Shown here piece by piece: positions 29,275 to 38,676 of a DNA stretch of 64,000 nt. The notes under the pieces are model-generated. The model did no database searches, had not been told where the DNA came from, and saw only the letters and a program-made list of their open reading frames with translations. Source of the stretch: Rhodococcus wratislaviensis (GTDB lineage: Bacteria > Actinomycetota > Actinomycetes > Mycobacteriales > Mycobacteriaceae); the NCBI RefSeq assembly GCF_900455735.1, contig NZ_UAUI01000005.1, positions 1 to 64,000 on the forward strand. Direction: 5' to 3'. Position 1 is the stretch's first letter. Each line of letters starts with the position of its first letter. The translations under genes and the position numbers were made by a program.

Positions 29275-29691
29275 CTAGCTGCGAAGATGCCGCTTGATTC
29301 GCGCGAGCATCGCGGACATGCCGCGCAGCCGCAGGGGACTGACGGCGTCGGCGAGCCCGAGCGCGGAATAGAAATCGTCCGGAACGCCGAGGATGGTGGC
29401 AGCGCTGTGCCCGTCCAGGCCCTGGTGCAGGATCGACGCGAAACCGCGTGTCGTCGGCGCTTCCGCGGGCGCGCTGAAATGCAGCCGCACATGTTCCGGA
29501 TCGGAGTCGTCGACCGACAGGAACAACGGGGACTGGCACTCGGGCACCGGTTCCATCGCGTCCTGCTCCAGTTCGGCGGGCAGAGGTGCCAGTTCCCGGC
29601 TGAACTCGAGCAGCAACTGCAGCTTGTCCGAGCCGTCGACGGCAGCGAAGTCGTCGACGATCTCGGCAAGCGAATCGGGTAGTTCGGTCAT
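29275..29691 (-). CDS. SufE-like sulfur-acceptor protein
   Basis: A 138-residue SufE/CsdE fold: [20 protein letters not shown] at the start, the active cysteine C52 in [12 protein letters not shown], and [19 protein letters not shown]. SufE accepts persulfide sulfur from a desulfurase. It overlaps sseA by ATGA (29688-29691), so it is co-translated with a sulfurtransferase, matching Rv3284-Rv3283. The pairing suggests it accepts sulfur from SseA or a related donor; this is inference. Confidence 0.88.
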   Translation of the reverse strand: MTELPDSLAEIVDDFAAVDGSDKLQLLLEFSRELAPLPAELEQDAMEPVPECQSPLFLSVDDSDPEHVRLHFSAPAEAPTTRGFASILHQGLDGHSAATILGVPDDFYSALGLADAVSPLRLRGMSAMLARIKRHLRS

Positions 29692-30587
29692 GACGATGCG
29701 CCGGGAACGTCTCCCGGCTCTTCACCCCTGACGATCGGAACGCGAACCATGTTGCCCCACTCCGTCCACGAACCGTCGTAGTTGCGGACGGTGGGGTAAC
29801 CGAGCAGGTGGGTGAGGACGAACCAGGTGTGGCTGGAACGCTCACCGATGCGGCAGTACGCCACGATGTCGTCGTCGGCGGACACACCGCCGTAGATCTC
29901 GTTCAGTTCACCGCGCGAGCGGAACCGGCTGTCGGGCGCGGCTGCCTTGGCCCACGGAATGCTCAGCGCGCTCGGGATGTGGCCGCCGCGCAGCGCGCCC
30001 TCTTCCGGGTAGTCGGGCATGTGGGTGCGCTCGCCGGTGTACTCCTGAGGCGAACGCACGTCGATCAGCGGCCCCTTGCCGAGGTGATCGAGCACGTCGT
30101 CCTTGAATGCGCGGATCGGGGCGTCGTTGCGCTCGACCACCGGGTAGTCGGTGGGGGAGGTCTCGGGGACGTCGAACGCGGTGTCCCGGTTCTCGGCGAT
30201 CCACGCGTCGCGGCCACCGTCGAGGAGGCGGACGTCCTCGTGCCCGAACAGCGTGAACACCCAGAGTGCGTACGCCGCCCACCAGTTGCTCTTGTCGCCG
30301 TAGATCACGACGGTGTCGTCGCGGCTGATGCCCTTGCGGCTCATCAGCTCGGCGAACTGCTCGCCGTCGATGTAGTCACGCGTCACCGGATCGTTGAGAT
30401 CGAGGTGCCAGTCGACCTTGACGGCGCCGGGGATGTGGCCGACGTCGTAGAGGAGCACGTCCTCGTCCGACTCCACCACCTTGAGGCCGGGTGTGCCCAG
30501 ATTCGCGGACAGCCACTCCGTCGACACGAGCCGACCGGGATTGGCGTACTCGGCGAAGGACTGGGTGGGATCTGGCGCTACGGGCAC
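29688..30587 (-). CDS. sseA: Thiosulfate / 3-mercaptopyruvate sulfurtransferase (tandem rhodanese)
   Basis: A 299-residue protein of two rhodanese domains. The N-terminal one is inactive-like ([15 protein letters not shown], no loop cysteine). The C-terminal one has catalytic C245 in [13 protein letters not shown]; the CRxGxR loop is characteristic of SseA-type enzymes. It transfers sulfane sulfur to thiol or cyanide acceptors. GTG at 30587 is supported by AGGAG at good spacing. It heads the operon with sufE and acyltransferase A and is divergent from the haemoglobin gene. Confidence 0.92.
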   Translation of the reverse strand: MPVAPDPTQSFAEYANPGRLVSTEWLSANLGTPGLKVVESDEDVLLYDVGHIPGAVKVDWHLDLNDPVTRDYIDGEQFAELMSRKGISRDDTVVIYGDKSNWWAAYALWVFTLFGHEDVRLLDGGRDAWIAENRDTAFDVPETSPTDYPVVERNDAPIRAFKDDVLDHLGKGPLIDVRSPQEYTGERTHMPDYPEEGALRGGHIPSALSIPWAKAAAPDSRFRSRGELNEIYGGVSADDDIVAYCRIGERSSHTWFVLTHLLGYPTVRNYDGSWTEWGNMVRVPIVRGEEPGDVPGASS

Positions 30588-30734
30588 GGGTGGGCTCCTG
30601 GGGCAGATGCGACGGGGACGGCGTCAATTCTAGGCGGACGCCGGACGTTCTTCCGACCGGCGTTCACACTTACCTTCCGCGGACGGTGAAGGAGGCCGCG
30701 CGGGCGCGTACATTCGCACCCGAACGGAGGCCCC

Positions 30735-31145
30735 ATGCCCGACATCTCGACGCGCGCCGACCTGAAACTGCTGCTCCGGCATTTCTACGGCCGAGCATTC
30801 GCCGATCCGGTCCTCGAACCGGCCTTCGAGACGCTCGCGGTGATCGGCCTGGACGACCACCTGCCCGTCATGTGCGACTTCTGGGAGACGATCCTGCTGC
30901 GCACCGGCGTCTACCGCGGCAGCGCATTCGCCGTACACCGGGCGCTGCACGGCCGGCACGGTTTCACCGACCGCCACTTCGACCGCTGGGTCGAACTGTG
31001 GACGTCCAGCGTCGACGAGTTGTTCGCGGGCGACGTCGCGCACCGGGCCACGGTCGAGGCAGCCAAGATCGCCGACGCGATGCGGCGACGACTGTTCGAG
31101 CCCTCCGGCGGTCAGACGACCGGAGTGCCTTCCAGGTTCAGCTGA
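30735..31145 (+). CDS. Group III truncated haemoglobin
   Basis: 136 residues. The pattern RADLKLLLRHFYGRAFADP, HLPVMCDFWETILLRTGVY, H68 as likely proximal haem ligand (FAVHRALHGRHG), and HFDRWVELWTSSVDELF identify a group III (trHbP-type) globin. Such proteins bind O2 or NO and may act in redox or NO protection. GGAGG precedes the ATG. It lies between sseA (divergent) and the acyltransferase B gene (convergent, 34-bp overlap). From memory it is absent from this position in M. tuberculosis. Confidence 0.87.
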   Translation: MPDISTRADLKLLLRHFYGRAFADPVLEPAFETLAVIGLDDHLPVMCDFWETILLRTGVYRGSAFAVHRALHGRHGFTDRHFDRWVELWTSSVDELFAGDVAHRATVEAAKIADAMRRRLFEPSGGQTTGVPSRFS

Positions 31146-32554
31146 CTGGTGAGCTCCGCGATGGGAGTGACGCCGTTCTCGCAGATGTCGTGCATGATGT
31201 CCCGCAGCCGCACCAGGAACTCGGTGACCGCCCGGCGTGCCGTCGGCGTCTCGGGGAACCGCGACCGCAACGCGAGACCCCGCTGCGTGCGTGAGATCCA
31301 GAACTGCGCGTCGTCCGCGACCGTCACGTTGCTGATGTGGTGTGCGTTCAGCTCGTCGTGATCGTCGGTGCCGGGCAGTCTGCGGTAATCGATGTAGGAG
31401 ACCATGAACACATCCGTGCGGGTGCGGCGATATCCGTCACCGAGAGCCGCCCGCACCTGGGCCATCGTCACACCCTTGAGCGTGAGGGCCGTCCGGAACG
31501 AGGCGTGGGTGTGCGCCAGGGACGACTGGAAGTCGCAGTCGGGGGTCAGTTCGACCGTCAGCGGCGCGCTCGTCGTGAGCCACCCGATCGCATTGGCCCA
31601 CTGTGGGTCCTGGCGAATGTGCAGCGGAAACTGCAACGGCATCCGGGAGATGCCGTTGATCGAGTGCACTGCCATGCCCATCGCGGTGAGCGTCCCGGTG
31701 AACAGGCTTCCCCCCGAGTCCAGGCAGATTTCCTCGAACCGCTCGGTGCCGGCGGCGTCGAGGAGGGGGCGGACGTCCGCTCCCTGCGGGGCGGGCCTGC
31801 CCGCCTCGACACCCAGATCGAGCGGGAAACTGGGCGCGGTGCCGCCGCAGCGCTCGTAGAAGCGTGCCCATTCGCGCACCCGGGGGTCGCCGATCTCCGT
31901 GACGGGCGCCTCGGCCTCCAGTTCGCAGTACCGCAGGAAGCTCCCCGGATCGCCGAGTTCCTTCGTCAGGTCCGCTTCCGTGAGCACAGCGGAGCCGCGG
32001 AGTCCGATGATTCGCTGATAGATCTGCCGGAGTTCGCCCAGCGCGATGACGAGCGAGTATCCGTCGACGAGTGTGTGATCGAACGCGCTGACGACGGTGT
32101 AGTGCGAGTCGCGCTCGATGGTGGCGAACAGGTACGCGGGGAACGTCAGCGGGTCGCACGCCTCGGTGAACCGGTACCGCAGATGGTCGCGGAGCTCGTC
32201 CGGTGACGTCGTCGCCGAGGACTCGGACGCGACGACGGTGATGTCCTCGGGATCGAGGTCCACGCGCGCCATCGCGTCCGGGCTCACGTCGAAGCCGGTC
32301 TGCAGAGTGTCGTGACGCCGGATGAAATGCACCAGAGCCTGCGCGAGCGCGTCCCGGTCGAGTGTCCCGGGAAGGTCGAATGCCGCTGCCATCCAGACGC
32401 TTCGCCCGACCCCGTGGGTCCGTGCGGTGTCGAGGTGGAATTGCTGGTTGTACGACGGCGGCACCGCGGACGGGGAAATCTCGCCCGGCGCGACGGACCA
32501 TTCCGTCACCAGGCCGGGTTCGAGCATGTACCGGTCGATCGACGTGACGTGCAC
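31112..32554 (-). CDS. PapA/condensation-fold acyltransferase (copy B)
   Basis: 480 residues. The N-terminus IDRYMLEPGLVTEWSVAPGE is that of PapA1/PapA2-type trehalose-ester acyltransferases. Catalytic HxxxDG is intact at H160-TLV-D164-G165. RRHDTLQTGF and the C-terminal NAIGWLTTSAPLTVEL region complete the fold. I chose GTG at 32554, which shares one base with the stop of copy C (TAGTG) and follows GGGGTGGAG; the frame is open far upstream, but that stretch is the shadow of copy C. It is translationally coupled to C and is presumably part of the same pathway. Confidence 0.85.
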   Translation of the reverse strand: MHVTSIDRYMLEPGLVTEWSVAPGEISPSAVPPSYNQQFHLDTARTHGVGRSVWMAAAFDLPGTLDRDALAQALVHFIRRHDTLQTGFDVSPDAMARVDLDPEDITVVASESSATTSPDELRDHLRYRFTEACDPLTFPAYLFATIERDSHYTVVSAFDHTLVDGYSLVIALGELRQIYQRIIGLRGSAVLTEADLTKELGDPGSFLRYCELEAEAPVTEIGDPRVREWARFYERCGGTAPSFPLDLGVEAGRPAPQGADVRPLLDAAGTERFEEICLDSGGSLFTGTLTAMGMAVHSINGISRMPLQFPLHIRQDPQWANAIGWLTTSAPLTVELTPDCDFQSSLAHTHASFRTALTLKGVTMAQVRAALGDGYRRTRTDVFMVSYIDYRRLPGTDDHDELNAHHISNVTVADDAQFWISRTQRGLALRSRFPETPTARRAVTEFLVRLRDIMHDICENGVTPIAELTSQLNLEGTPVV

Positions 32555-34071
32555 TACTCCACCCCTGCGGCAGTCGCGGAGTCCGCCGCCGCCGGCACGA
32601 ACGGTGACACCGTGTAATCGCCCTCGCGGGCAACGGTTCTCATGATGGTCGACAACCGTTCCGCATATGCGGTCACGGACCGGTGCGCCTCGTCGGTGTC
32701 GGGGTGTGAGACGGCCATCCACGTGCCCTCGAGGACGCGGTTGATCCAGATCGACGCGATCTGGGTGGCCTTGCCGCCCACGATGCCGGTCGCCCGCGTC
32801 GAGGTGAAGCTCTCGGTCTGCGGCAATCGCCGCCCGTCGATGTACGACACGATCGGAGGCGGCGCCAGTGTGGTGGGCTGCGACATCGCCTCGGGGCCGG
32901 CCTGAGCGAGAACGGTGTCGATCACCTGCTGCACCGATACTTCGCCGAGCGCCTTGCCCGACCGGTAGGCGTCCTGTGCGCGCTGGGCGAGCCCGGTGAA
33001 CGTGGTGGCGTCCTCGAGGGCGAACCCGACCGGAATGAGATTGATGAACCACCCCTGGGACCAGTAGAACTGCGGGTCGGTGCGGGTGGTGAGGGGGGAC
33101 AGCGCCATGTAGCGGTCGCGCCCGACCAGTTCGTGTTCGGTGATGGCGAGGGCCGCGAACACGCCGCCGATGAAGTTGGAACCGTGTGCTTTGCACACGG
33201 CACCGAACCGTTCGCACTCGTCGGCGTCGGCGAGGTCGAATCGGCTGCCGATGGCCGGCTTCGGTTCGTCCGACGCCCCGAGGTCGAGGGGGAAACTCGG
33301 GAAGGTGCCGCCGTTGCGGGTGAGGTGACCGATCCAGCCGTGCACCTCGGGGGAGGCGAGGGTCAGCGTCGCCGCTTTCTCCCGCTCCCGCCGGCTGTAT
33401 TCCACGTAGCTTCCCGGATCGGGCAGCTCGGGCTGGACACCGTCGAGTTCGGCCTGATAGATGATTCGTGTCTCGGCGAACGTGAGGATCATCGACTGCA
33501 TGTCGGTGTGCGCATGATCGACGGCGTGGAACAGGGTGAAGCTGTCGTCGGTCCCGGGAGCCGCGGCGTCGTAATGTTCCACCACGCCGAACACGAATGC
33601 AGGCCAGGCCAGCGCGCTCGTGTCGTTCGCGAAGCGCGCGGCGATGTGGTCGCGGACCTGTTCAGGGGTGGTGAGGTTCTCGCCCTCGTGCGCCGTGAGG
33701 GCGATTGAGTCGACGGGCACGACGTGCCGCCGGACCGCGTTCGCGGTGTCCGTGGGGTCGGCGTCCGCGTTCTCGAACGAGAACCAGCTGTGCAGCGTGT
33801 CGTGCCGCAGGATGTAACGCTCGAGGGTCCGGGTCATCGCGGCGCGGTCGAGCCTGCCCGGGAAGTCGAACGCGATGCCGATCCACGGGGACTGGGTCTC
33901 GCCGTTGTTCGCCGCCAGCCGGGCCCGCCGCAGGTGCCGCTCCTGCATGGTGGTCGGCAGTGCCGGATCCACCGGCGCTTCGGCAGCCGCACGTGCACTC
34001 GCGTCCGTGACTTTCCACTCGACGACCCTCCCAGGCTCTGGCTTCCAGTGGGTGATCAAGTTCAAGTCCAT
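32554..34071 (-). CDS. PapA-type acyltransferase (copy C) with altered catalytic motif
   Basis: 505 residues. The N-terminus LITHWKPEPGRVVEWKV, TTMQERHLRRARLAANNGE and LRRHDT/LRHDTLHSWFSF blocks closely follow mycobacterial PapA1/A2/A3. The HxxxDG motif reads H186-AHT-D190-M191, so the Gly after the catalytic Asp is Met. DPQFYWSQGWFINLIPVGF corresponds to the structural DFGWG area. The start ATG at 34071 has GAGGAG upstream. It is the first gene of the C-B pair and divergent from the MFS exporter across a 249-bp gap rich in inverted repeats. Acyl-trehalose or similar glycolipid synthesis is the best inference. Confidence 0.85.
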   Translation of the reverse strand: MDLNLITHWKPEPGRVVEWKVTDASARAAAEAPVDPALPTTMQERHLRRARLAANNGETQSPWIGIAFDFPGRLDRAAMTRTLERYILRHDTLHSWFSFENADADPTDTANAVRRHVVPVDSIALTAHEGENLTTPEQVRDHIAARFANDTSALAWPAFVFGVVEHYDAAAPGTDDSFTLFHAVDHAHTDMQSMILTFAETRIIYQAELDGVQPELPDPGSYVEYSRREREKAATLTLASPEVHGWIGHLTRNGGTFPSFPLDLGASDEPKPAIGSRFDLADADECERFGAVCKAHGSNFIGGVFAALAITEHELVGRDRYMALSPLTTRTDPQFYWSQGWFINLIPVGFALEDATTFTGLAQRAQDAYRSGKALGEVSVQQVIDTVLAQAGPEAMSQPTTLAPPPIVSYIDGRRLPQTESFTSTRATGIVGGKATQIASIWINRVLEGTWMAVSHPDTDEAHRSVTAYAERLSTIMRTVAREGDYTVSPFVPAAADSATAAGVE

Positions 34072-34144
34072 CGAGCGGCTCCTCGGGTGTCGAATCGGTT
34101 GCGAGTTCGGTCGGGTGTGGCACGGACTTCTCGCAACAGGATGC

Positions 34145-34173
34145 GGCACCGAGTGCCTTACCGCGAGAGGTAA
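34145..34173. repeat. Two adjacent small inverted repeats upstream of acyltransferase C
   Basis: GGCAC-CGA-GTGCC at 34145-34157 is followed at once by TTACC-GCGAGA-GGTAA at 34158-34173. Both lie in the divergent promoter region, 74-102 bp from the start of copy C. They may be operators. Confidence 0.35.
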
Positions 34174-34277
34174 AGAAGTATGAGACTGATTACAGGTCGG
34201 TCCCGGTCCAGTCAAGTGTCGGGCAAAAGGGTTCTACGCTGCAAGTTCTTCGCGTATTATCCAGCAACCTTTGAACC

Positions 34278-34299
34278 ACCTCACAGCATTCTGTGAGGT
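34278..34299. promoter_or_regulatory. Inverted repeat over the -35 region of the MFS gene
   Basis: ACCTCACAG-CATT-CTGTGAGGT is a perfect 9-bp inverted repeat ending 21 bp before the MFS ATG. With the -10 at 34309 it would cover the -35 site, as a repressor operator does. No regulator gene is adjacent. Confidence 0.5.
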
Positions 34300-34308
34300 T
34301 CGAGCCGC

Positions 34309-34314
34309 TAGCCT
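34309..34314 (+). promoter_or_regulatory. -10 element for a leaderless MFS transcript
   Basis: TAGCCT, 6 nt, then ATG at 34321. Confidence 0.5.
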
Positions 34315-34320
34315 GTCCGG

Positions 34321-36039
34321 ATGCCTGCGACTCAGCGTGACGCACTCTATCGAGGCGAACTCGGTCGGTGGGTCCCGTGGCTGGGTCTGGCCACCAGTCT
34401 CGCCGCCGTATTCATGCAACTCCTGGACGCGACCATCGTCAACGTCGCGCTTCCGAGCATCGCGGTCGATCTCGGCGCCTCGGTGTCGGCGCAGCTGCTG
34501 ATGGTGAGCGTCTACACGCTGTCCTTCGCATGTTCGCTGATCACAGCGGCGCGACTGGGGGATCTACTCGGCCGGCGACGCGTCTTCCTCACCGCACTGG
34601 CCGTCTTCATCGTCGCCTCACTGCTCTGCGGCCTGGCCCAGTCGCCGACCGCTCTCGTGGTCTCGCGGGCGTTGCAGGGCCTCGCGGCGGGGTCGATGTC
34701 GGCTCAGACGTTCGCCATCATCTCGGGACTCTTTCCGAAACGCTCCCACCCGCGCGTGTTCGGAATCTACGGCGCGACCATCGGGCTCGCCACGATCTGC
34801 GGTCCGCTCGTCGGCGGACTTCTCATCCAGTGGGACCTCTTCGACTGGGGTTGGCGGCTGATCTTCTTCGTCAACCTCCCGATCGGACTCGCGGCGCTGG
34901 TCCTCGGCTACTTCTATCTGGTCGATGCGAAGCCCGACGGCATCCGCCGACTCGACGTGGGCGGCGCCGTGCTGTCGGCGGTCGGCCTGTTCCTCCTGAT
35001 CTTTCCGCTCGCGGAGGGGAGGGAACGTGGCTGGCCGACGTCGATCGTGGTGATGCTGCTGTGTTCGGTGCCGGTCCTGATCGCGTTCGTCGTCTACGAG
35101 TGGCGGCTCGGGCGCCGCGGCGGCGACCCTGTTCTGCGCCTCGAGTTGTTCACCGACCGCGCGTTCTCGCTCGGCGCGGCCATCGCGTTCGTGTTCTTCG
35201 GGACGCTCACGTCGTTGATCTTCACCATCTCCCTCACGCTGCAGTTCGGGTTCGGGTTCTCACCGCTCAGGGCCGGGGTGATGACGTTGCCGTGGGCCCT
35301 GGGGACCGGCCTCGCCGCGCTGGCGTCCGCCGTCGTCTACCGGCGCATCGGCAACCTCGTCCTGCCTCTCGGGATGGTGCTCTTCGCCGGCTCCCTCGTC
35401 GTGCTGGCGGCGCAACTGCAGCACGAGGGCACCGATCCGCGGTGGTCGGCGCTGGCCGGACCCCTGTTCATCGGGGGAGCCGGCCTCGGTTTGTTCGTGG
35501 CGCCGCTCCAGACGGCGATCCTCGCGACCGTGCAGCCGCGCAACGCAGGTTCGGTGTCGGGCCTGCTCCCGACAGTCCAGCAGGTGGGCAGCTCGATCGG
35601 GCTCGCAGTGATCGGCGTCGTGTTCTTCAACCTCGTCGCGACGCAGTCGGCGGACGCGGTGCAGGCCGAGCGGCCTGCGCTGACCGCGCAGCTCGCCGAG
35701 GCCGGGGTGCCGCCGGCGCTGATTCCGCGGGCGGAGGAGACGTTCGTACGATGCGCGACGGAGCAACTCGGGTCGACGTCCCCGATGAAGGTGCCGGACG
35801 AATGCCGTTCTCCGGCCTCCGGAGGTGCGGCGCTCGGTGCGACTCAGCAGCGGATCGCCGATTCCGCGGTGGTGGCCGCACGGGAATCGACGCGATCAGC
35901 GGCAGGCGAGGCGTTCCTCCAGGCAGAACGCCGCATCCTCTGGATCATCGCGGCGGTGGCGGCCGCGATCGGTGTGGCGTCGCTGACGCTTCCGCGCCGG
36001 AACCAGCAGGTCGACGAACGGTCAGCCGACGCGGCCTGA
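34321..36039 (+). CDS. MFS drug/lipid exporter, DHA2 (EmrB/QacA) type
   Basis: A 572-residue transporter with 14 predicted TM helices. Motif C-like TM1 is MQLLDATIVNVALPSIAVDL, the loop motif A is GDLLGRRRVF near residue 83, and QGLAAGSMSAQTFAII follows. A large extracytoplasmic loop (about residues 440-530) precedes the last TM helix. It is proton-driven. Being divergent from two PapA-type acyltransferases, it could export their product; this is inference, and generic drug efflux is the alternative. The 3' end overlaps maf by 18 bp. Confidence 0.88.
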   Translation: MPATQRDALYRGELGRWVPWLGLATSLAAVFMQLLDATIVNVALPSIAVDLGASVSAQLLMVSVYTLSFACSLITAARLGDLLGRRRVFLTALAVFIVASLLCGLAQSPTALVVSRALQGLAAGSMSAQTFAIISGLFPKRSHPRVFGIYGATIGLATICGPLVGGLLIQWDLFDWGWRLIFFVNLPIGLAALVLGYFYLVDAKPDGIRRLDVGGAVLSAVGLFLLIFPLAEGRERGWPTSIVVMLLCSVPVLIAFVVYEWRLGRRGGDPVLRLELFTDRAFSLGAAIAFVFFGTLTSLIFTISLTLQFGFGFSPLRAGVMTLPWALGTGLAALASAVVYRRIGNLVLPLGMVLFAGSLVVLAAQLQHEGTDPRWSALAGPLFIGGAGLGLFVAPLQTAILATVQPRNAGSVSGLLPTVQQVGSSIGLAVIGVVFFNLVATQSADAVQAERPALTAQLAEAGVPPALIPRAEETFVRCATEQLGSTSPMKVPDECRSPASGGAALGATQQRIADSAVVAARESTRSAAGEAFLQAERRILWIIAAVAAAIGVASLTLPRRNQQVDERSADAA

Positions 36040-36666
36040 CGACGCCCACAACTCGGCGACGCCGACGCCGACCTCCGCGAGCAACCTCCGGACGAGCGGC
36101 AGACCGATCCCGATCACGCTGGACGGATCGCCCTCGATTCGGTCCACGAACCAACCCCCGAGGCTGTCCAGGGTGAACGCGCCCGCGACCTGCAGTGGTT
36201 CCCCGGTCGCGAGGTAGGCCTCCAGATCGGCGTCCGGTGGGCTCGCGAAATGGACGACGGTGGCGCTGTGATCGTGTGCGTCACCCACCACCGCGCCCTC
36301 CGCGATCCGCAGGACGCTGTGCCCGGTGAGCAGGGTCGCGCTACGGCCGGCCATCGCCGACCACCGCGCGCGGGCGACGTCGACGGTTCCGGGTTTGCCC
36401 TGGAGGGACCCGTCGATGAGCAGCATGGAGTCGCATCCGACCACCACGGCGTCCGAGATCCCGTCCCGGGCGAGAACGGGGAGGACGTCGCTCGCCTTGG
36501 CGCGGGCCAGTTCGGTGACGACGTGCTCCGGGGCGGCGTCGGCACCGAGTGCCGCGATGAGAGCGTCCTCGTCGACTCCGGAGACTCGCACGGCCGGCTC
36601 CACCCCGGCGCTGCGCAGAACAGCCAGCCGCGCCGGGGAAGCCGAGGCGAGAACGAAGGACGTCAC
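36022..36666 (-). CDS. maf: Maf-family nucleotide pyrophosphatase
   Basis: A 214-residue Maf/HAM1-like protein. It begins FVLASASPARLAVLRSAGV, contains the VVGCDSMLLIDG catalytic loop, KPGTVDVARARWSAMAGRS, and ends with the FTLDSLGGWFVDRIEGDPSS signature. It hydrolyses non-canonical or canonical NTPs and is linked to septum formation. GTG at 36666 lies 10 bp after the accE5 stop and opens at the family N-terminus; in-frame sequence further upstream is the shadow of accE5. It corresponds to Rv3282, downstream of the carboxylase genes in one operon. Confidence 0.92.
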   Translation of the reverse strand: MTSFVLASASPARLAVLRSAGVEPAVRVSGVDEDALIAALGADAAPEHVVTELARAKASDVLPVLARDGISDAVVVGCDSMLLIDGSLQGKPGTVDVARARWSAMAGRSATLLTGHSVLRIAEGAVVGDAHDHSATVVHFASPPDADLEAYLATGEPLQVAGAFTLDSLGGWFVDRIEGDPSSVIGIGLPLVRRLLAEVGVGVAELWASSGRVG

Positions 36667-36676
36667 CGGATCCGGA

Positions 36677-37039
36677 TCAATGCCGGTACGCCGACACGTT
36701 CGGGAACGCGTAGGGCGAGAACGGGGCGATGCTGCGGTGCATCCGCGTGGGAGCACCCCAGGACTCGGGCGGGACGTGCGAATCGGGATCACCGCTGCCG
36801 GCGGCAGCGACCGCGGACAACACCGCGACGAGCGCCGCGATCTCCTCGTCGGAGGGTGAGCCCTTGACCACCGTGAAGAAAGGCTCACGCGCAGCGTCGG
36901 CTGCTGTTCCGTCCGTGTCACGCGGCACGTCGGTCGCCGCGCCGTTCGTGGTCGTGGTGTCCGCTGCGGAACCGTTGACTGACGGCGTCGCGTCCGGGCC
37001 GGTCTCGGTGCGCAATTCGTCCTCGGTGATCGCGGTCAT
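36677..37039 (-). CDS. accE5: Acyl-CoA carboxylase epsilon subunit
   Basis: 120 residues. A disordered Thr/Ala/Asp-rich N-terminus of about 50 residues is followed by the AccE domain ([20 protein letters not shown]) and the C-terminal signature [20 protein letters not shown]. The epsilon subunit bridges AccA3 and AccD5 and raises carboxylase activity. The ATG at 37039 overlaps the accD5 stop as ATGA. It matches Rv3281 in position. Confidence 0.9.
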   Translation of the reverse strand: MTAITEDELRTETGPDATPSVNGSAADTTTTNGAATDVPRDTDGTAADAAREPFFTVVKGSPSDEEIAALVAVLSAVAAAGSGDPDSHVPPESWGAPTRMHRSIAPFSPYAFPNVSAYRH

Positions 37040-38676
37040 AGGGGGATGTTCCCATGCTTCTTGGGCGGGAGGGTGACCATTTTGCGTTCGAGCAGGCGCA
37101 GGGCGGCCACGATCTGTCCGCGGGTGTGGGACGGGGGGATGACGGCGTCGACGTAGCCGCGTTCGGCGGCGACGTACGGGTTGACGAGGGTGTCCTCGTA
37201 TTCCTGTTGCAGTTGCAGGCGCAGCGCGTCGACGTCGTCGCCGTTCTTGGCGGCCTCGAGGAGGCGTTTGCGGTAGACGAAGCCGACGGCGCCGGAGGCG
37301 CCCATGACGGCGATCTGGGCGGTGGGCCAGGCGAGGTTGACGTCGGCGCCCATGTGCTTGGAGCCCATCACGTCGTAGGCGCCGCCGTAGGCCTTGCGGG
37401 TGATGACGGTGATCTTCCCGACGGTGGCCTCGCCGTAGGCGTAGAGGAGTTTCGCGCCGCGGCGGATGATGCCGTTGTATTCCTGGTCGGTGCCGGGCAG
37501 GAAGCCGGGGACGTCGACGAGGGTGATGATGGGGACGTTGAACGCGTCGCAGGTGCGCACGAAGCGGGCGGCTTTTTCGGAGGCGTCGATGTCGAGGCAG
37601 CCGGCGAAGACGGTGGGCTGGTTCGCGACGATGCCGACGGAGCGGCCGTCGACGCGGCCGAAGCCGACGACGATGTTGCCGGCGCGTTCGGCCTGGACCT
37701 CGAGGAATTCGTCGTCGTCGAGGATGCGGCGGATGACCTCGTGCATGTCGTAGGGCTGGTTCGCCGAGTCCGGGATGAGGGTGTCGAGTTCGAGGTCCTC
37801 GGCGGTGAGGGAGTCTTCGATGGACCCGGTGATCGGGTCGGTGGGCAGCATCCGGGGGGCGGCGGCCTGGTTGTTGGACGGCAGGTAGGACAGCAGGTCC
37901 TTGACGTAGTCGAGGGCGTCCTGTTCGCCGGAGGCGACGTAGTGGGCGACGCCGGATTTGACCATGTGGGTGTGGGCGCCGCCCAAATCTTCCATGGTGA
38001 CGTCTTCGCCGGTGACGGTCTTGATGACGTCGGGGCCGGTGACGAACATCTGGGAGGTCTGGTCGACCATGACGACGAAGTCGGTCAGGGCGGGGGAGTA
38101 GACGTGGCCGCCGGCGGCGGGGCCCATGATCAGCGAGATCTGCGGGATGACGCCGGACGCCTGGACGTTGCGGTGGAAGATTTCGCCGTAGAGGCCGAGG
38201 GAGACGACGCCTTCCTGGATGCGGGCGCCGGCGCCTTCGTTGATGCCGATCAGGGGGCGGCCGGTCTTGAGGGCGAGGTCCATGACCTTGACGATTTTTT
38301 CGCCGTAGATTTCGCCGAGGGAGCCGCCGAAGACGGTGGCGTCCTGGGAGAAGACGCACACGTCGCGGCCGTCGACGGTGCCGTAGCCGGTGACGACGCC
38401 GTCGCCGACGGGGCGGTTGTCGGCGAGGCCGAAGTTCACCGAGCGGTGCCGGGCGAGGGCGTCGAGTTCGACGAAGCTGCCCTCGTCGAGCAGGGCGGTG
38501 ATGCGTTCGCGGGCGGTGAGCTTGCCCTTGGCGTGGACCTTTTCGACCGCGGCTTCACCGCTCGGGTGCTGCGCCTCGGCCTGACGATTACGCAGGTCGG
38601 CGAGCTTTCCCGCCGTCGTGTGAATATCGGGCGTACTCGCCGACTCCGCCGCGCTCGGCTCCTGAACAGTGGTCAT
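37036..38676 (-). CDS. accD5: Propionyl/acetyl-CoA carboxylase beta subunit (carboxyltransferase)
   Basis: A 546-residue biotin-dependent carboxyltransferase that moves CO2 from biotin on AccA3 to propionyl-CoA (mainly) or acetyl-CoA. The two crotonase-fold halves show [16 protein letters not shown] and, for acyl-CoA/biotin binding, [19 protein letters not shown] and [20 protein letters not shown] blocks. The length is typical of AccD5. It heads the accD5-accE5-maf operon and is divergent from birA, whose product biotinylates its partner. On the minus strand TAAGCT lies 8 nt before the ATG. Codon bias is extreme, as in accA3. Confidence 0.95.
   Translation of the reverse strand: MTTVQEPSAAESASTPDIHTTAGKLADLRNRQAEAQHPSGEAAVEKVHAKGKLTARERITALLDEGSFVELDALARHRSVNFGLADNRPVGDGVVTGYGTVDGRDVCVFSQDATVFGGSLGEIYGEKIVKVMDLALKTGRPLIGINEGAGARIQEGVVSLGLYGEIFHRNVQASGVIPQISLIMGPAAGGHVYSPALTDFVVMVDQTSQMFVTGPDVIKTVTGEDVTMEDLGGAHTHMVKSGVAHYVASGEQDALDYVKDLLSYLPSNNQAAAPRMLPTDPITGSIEDSLTAEDLELDTLIPDSANQPYDMHEVIRRILDDDEFLEVQAERAGNIVVGFGRVDGRSVGIVANQPTVFAGCLDIDASEKAARFVRTCDAFNVPIITLVDVPGFLPGTDQEYNGIIRRGAKLLYAYGEATVGKITVITRKAYGGAYDVMGSKHMGADVNLAWPTAQIAVMGASGAVGFVYRKRLLEAAKNGDDVDALRLQLQQEYEDTLVNPYVAAERGYVDAVIPPSHTRGQIVAALRLLERKMVTLPPKKHGNIPL

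Noticed and set aside
32555..33217. N-terminal extension of acyltransferase B by over 200 codons
   Set aside because: The extension is the out-of-frame shadow of copy C; GTG at 32554 has a ribosome-binding site and family-like N-terminus.
27877..34071. Non-ribosomal peptide synthetase fragments
   Set aside because: No adenylation, carrier or thioesterase domains; the proteins are complete, free-standing PapA-length acyltransferases.
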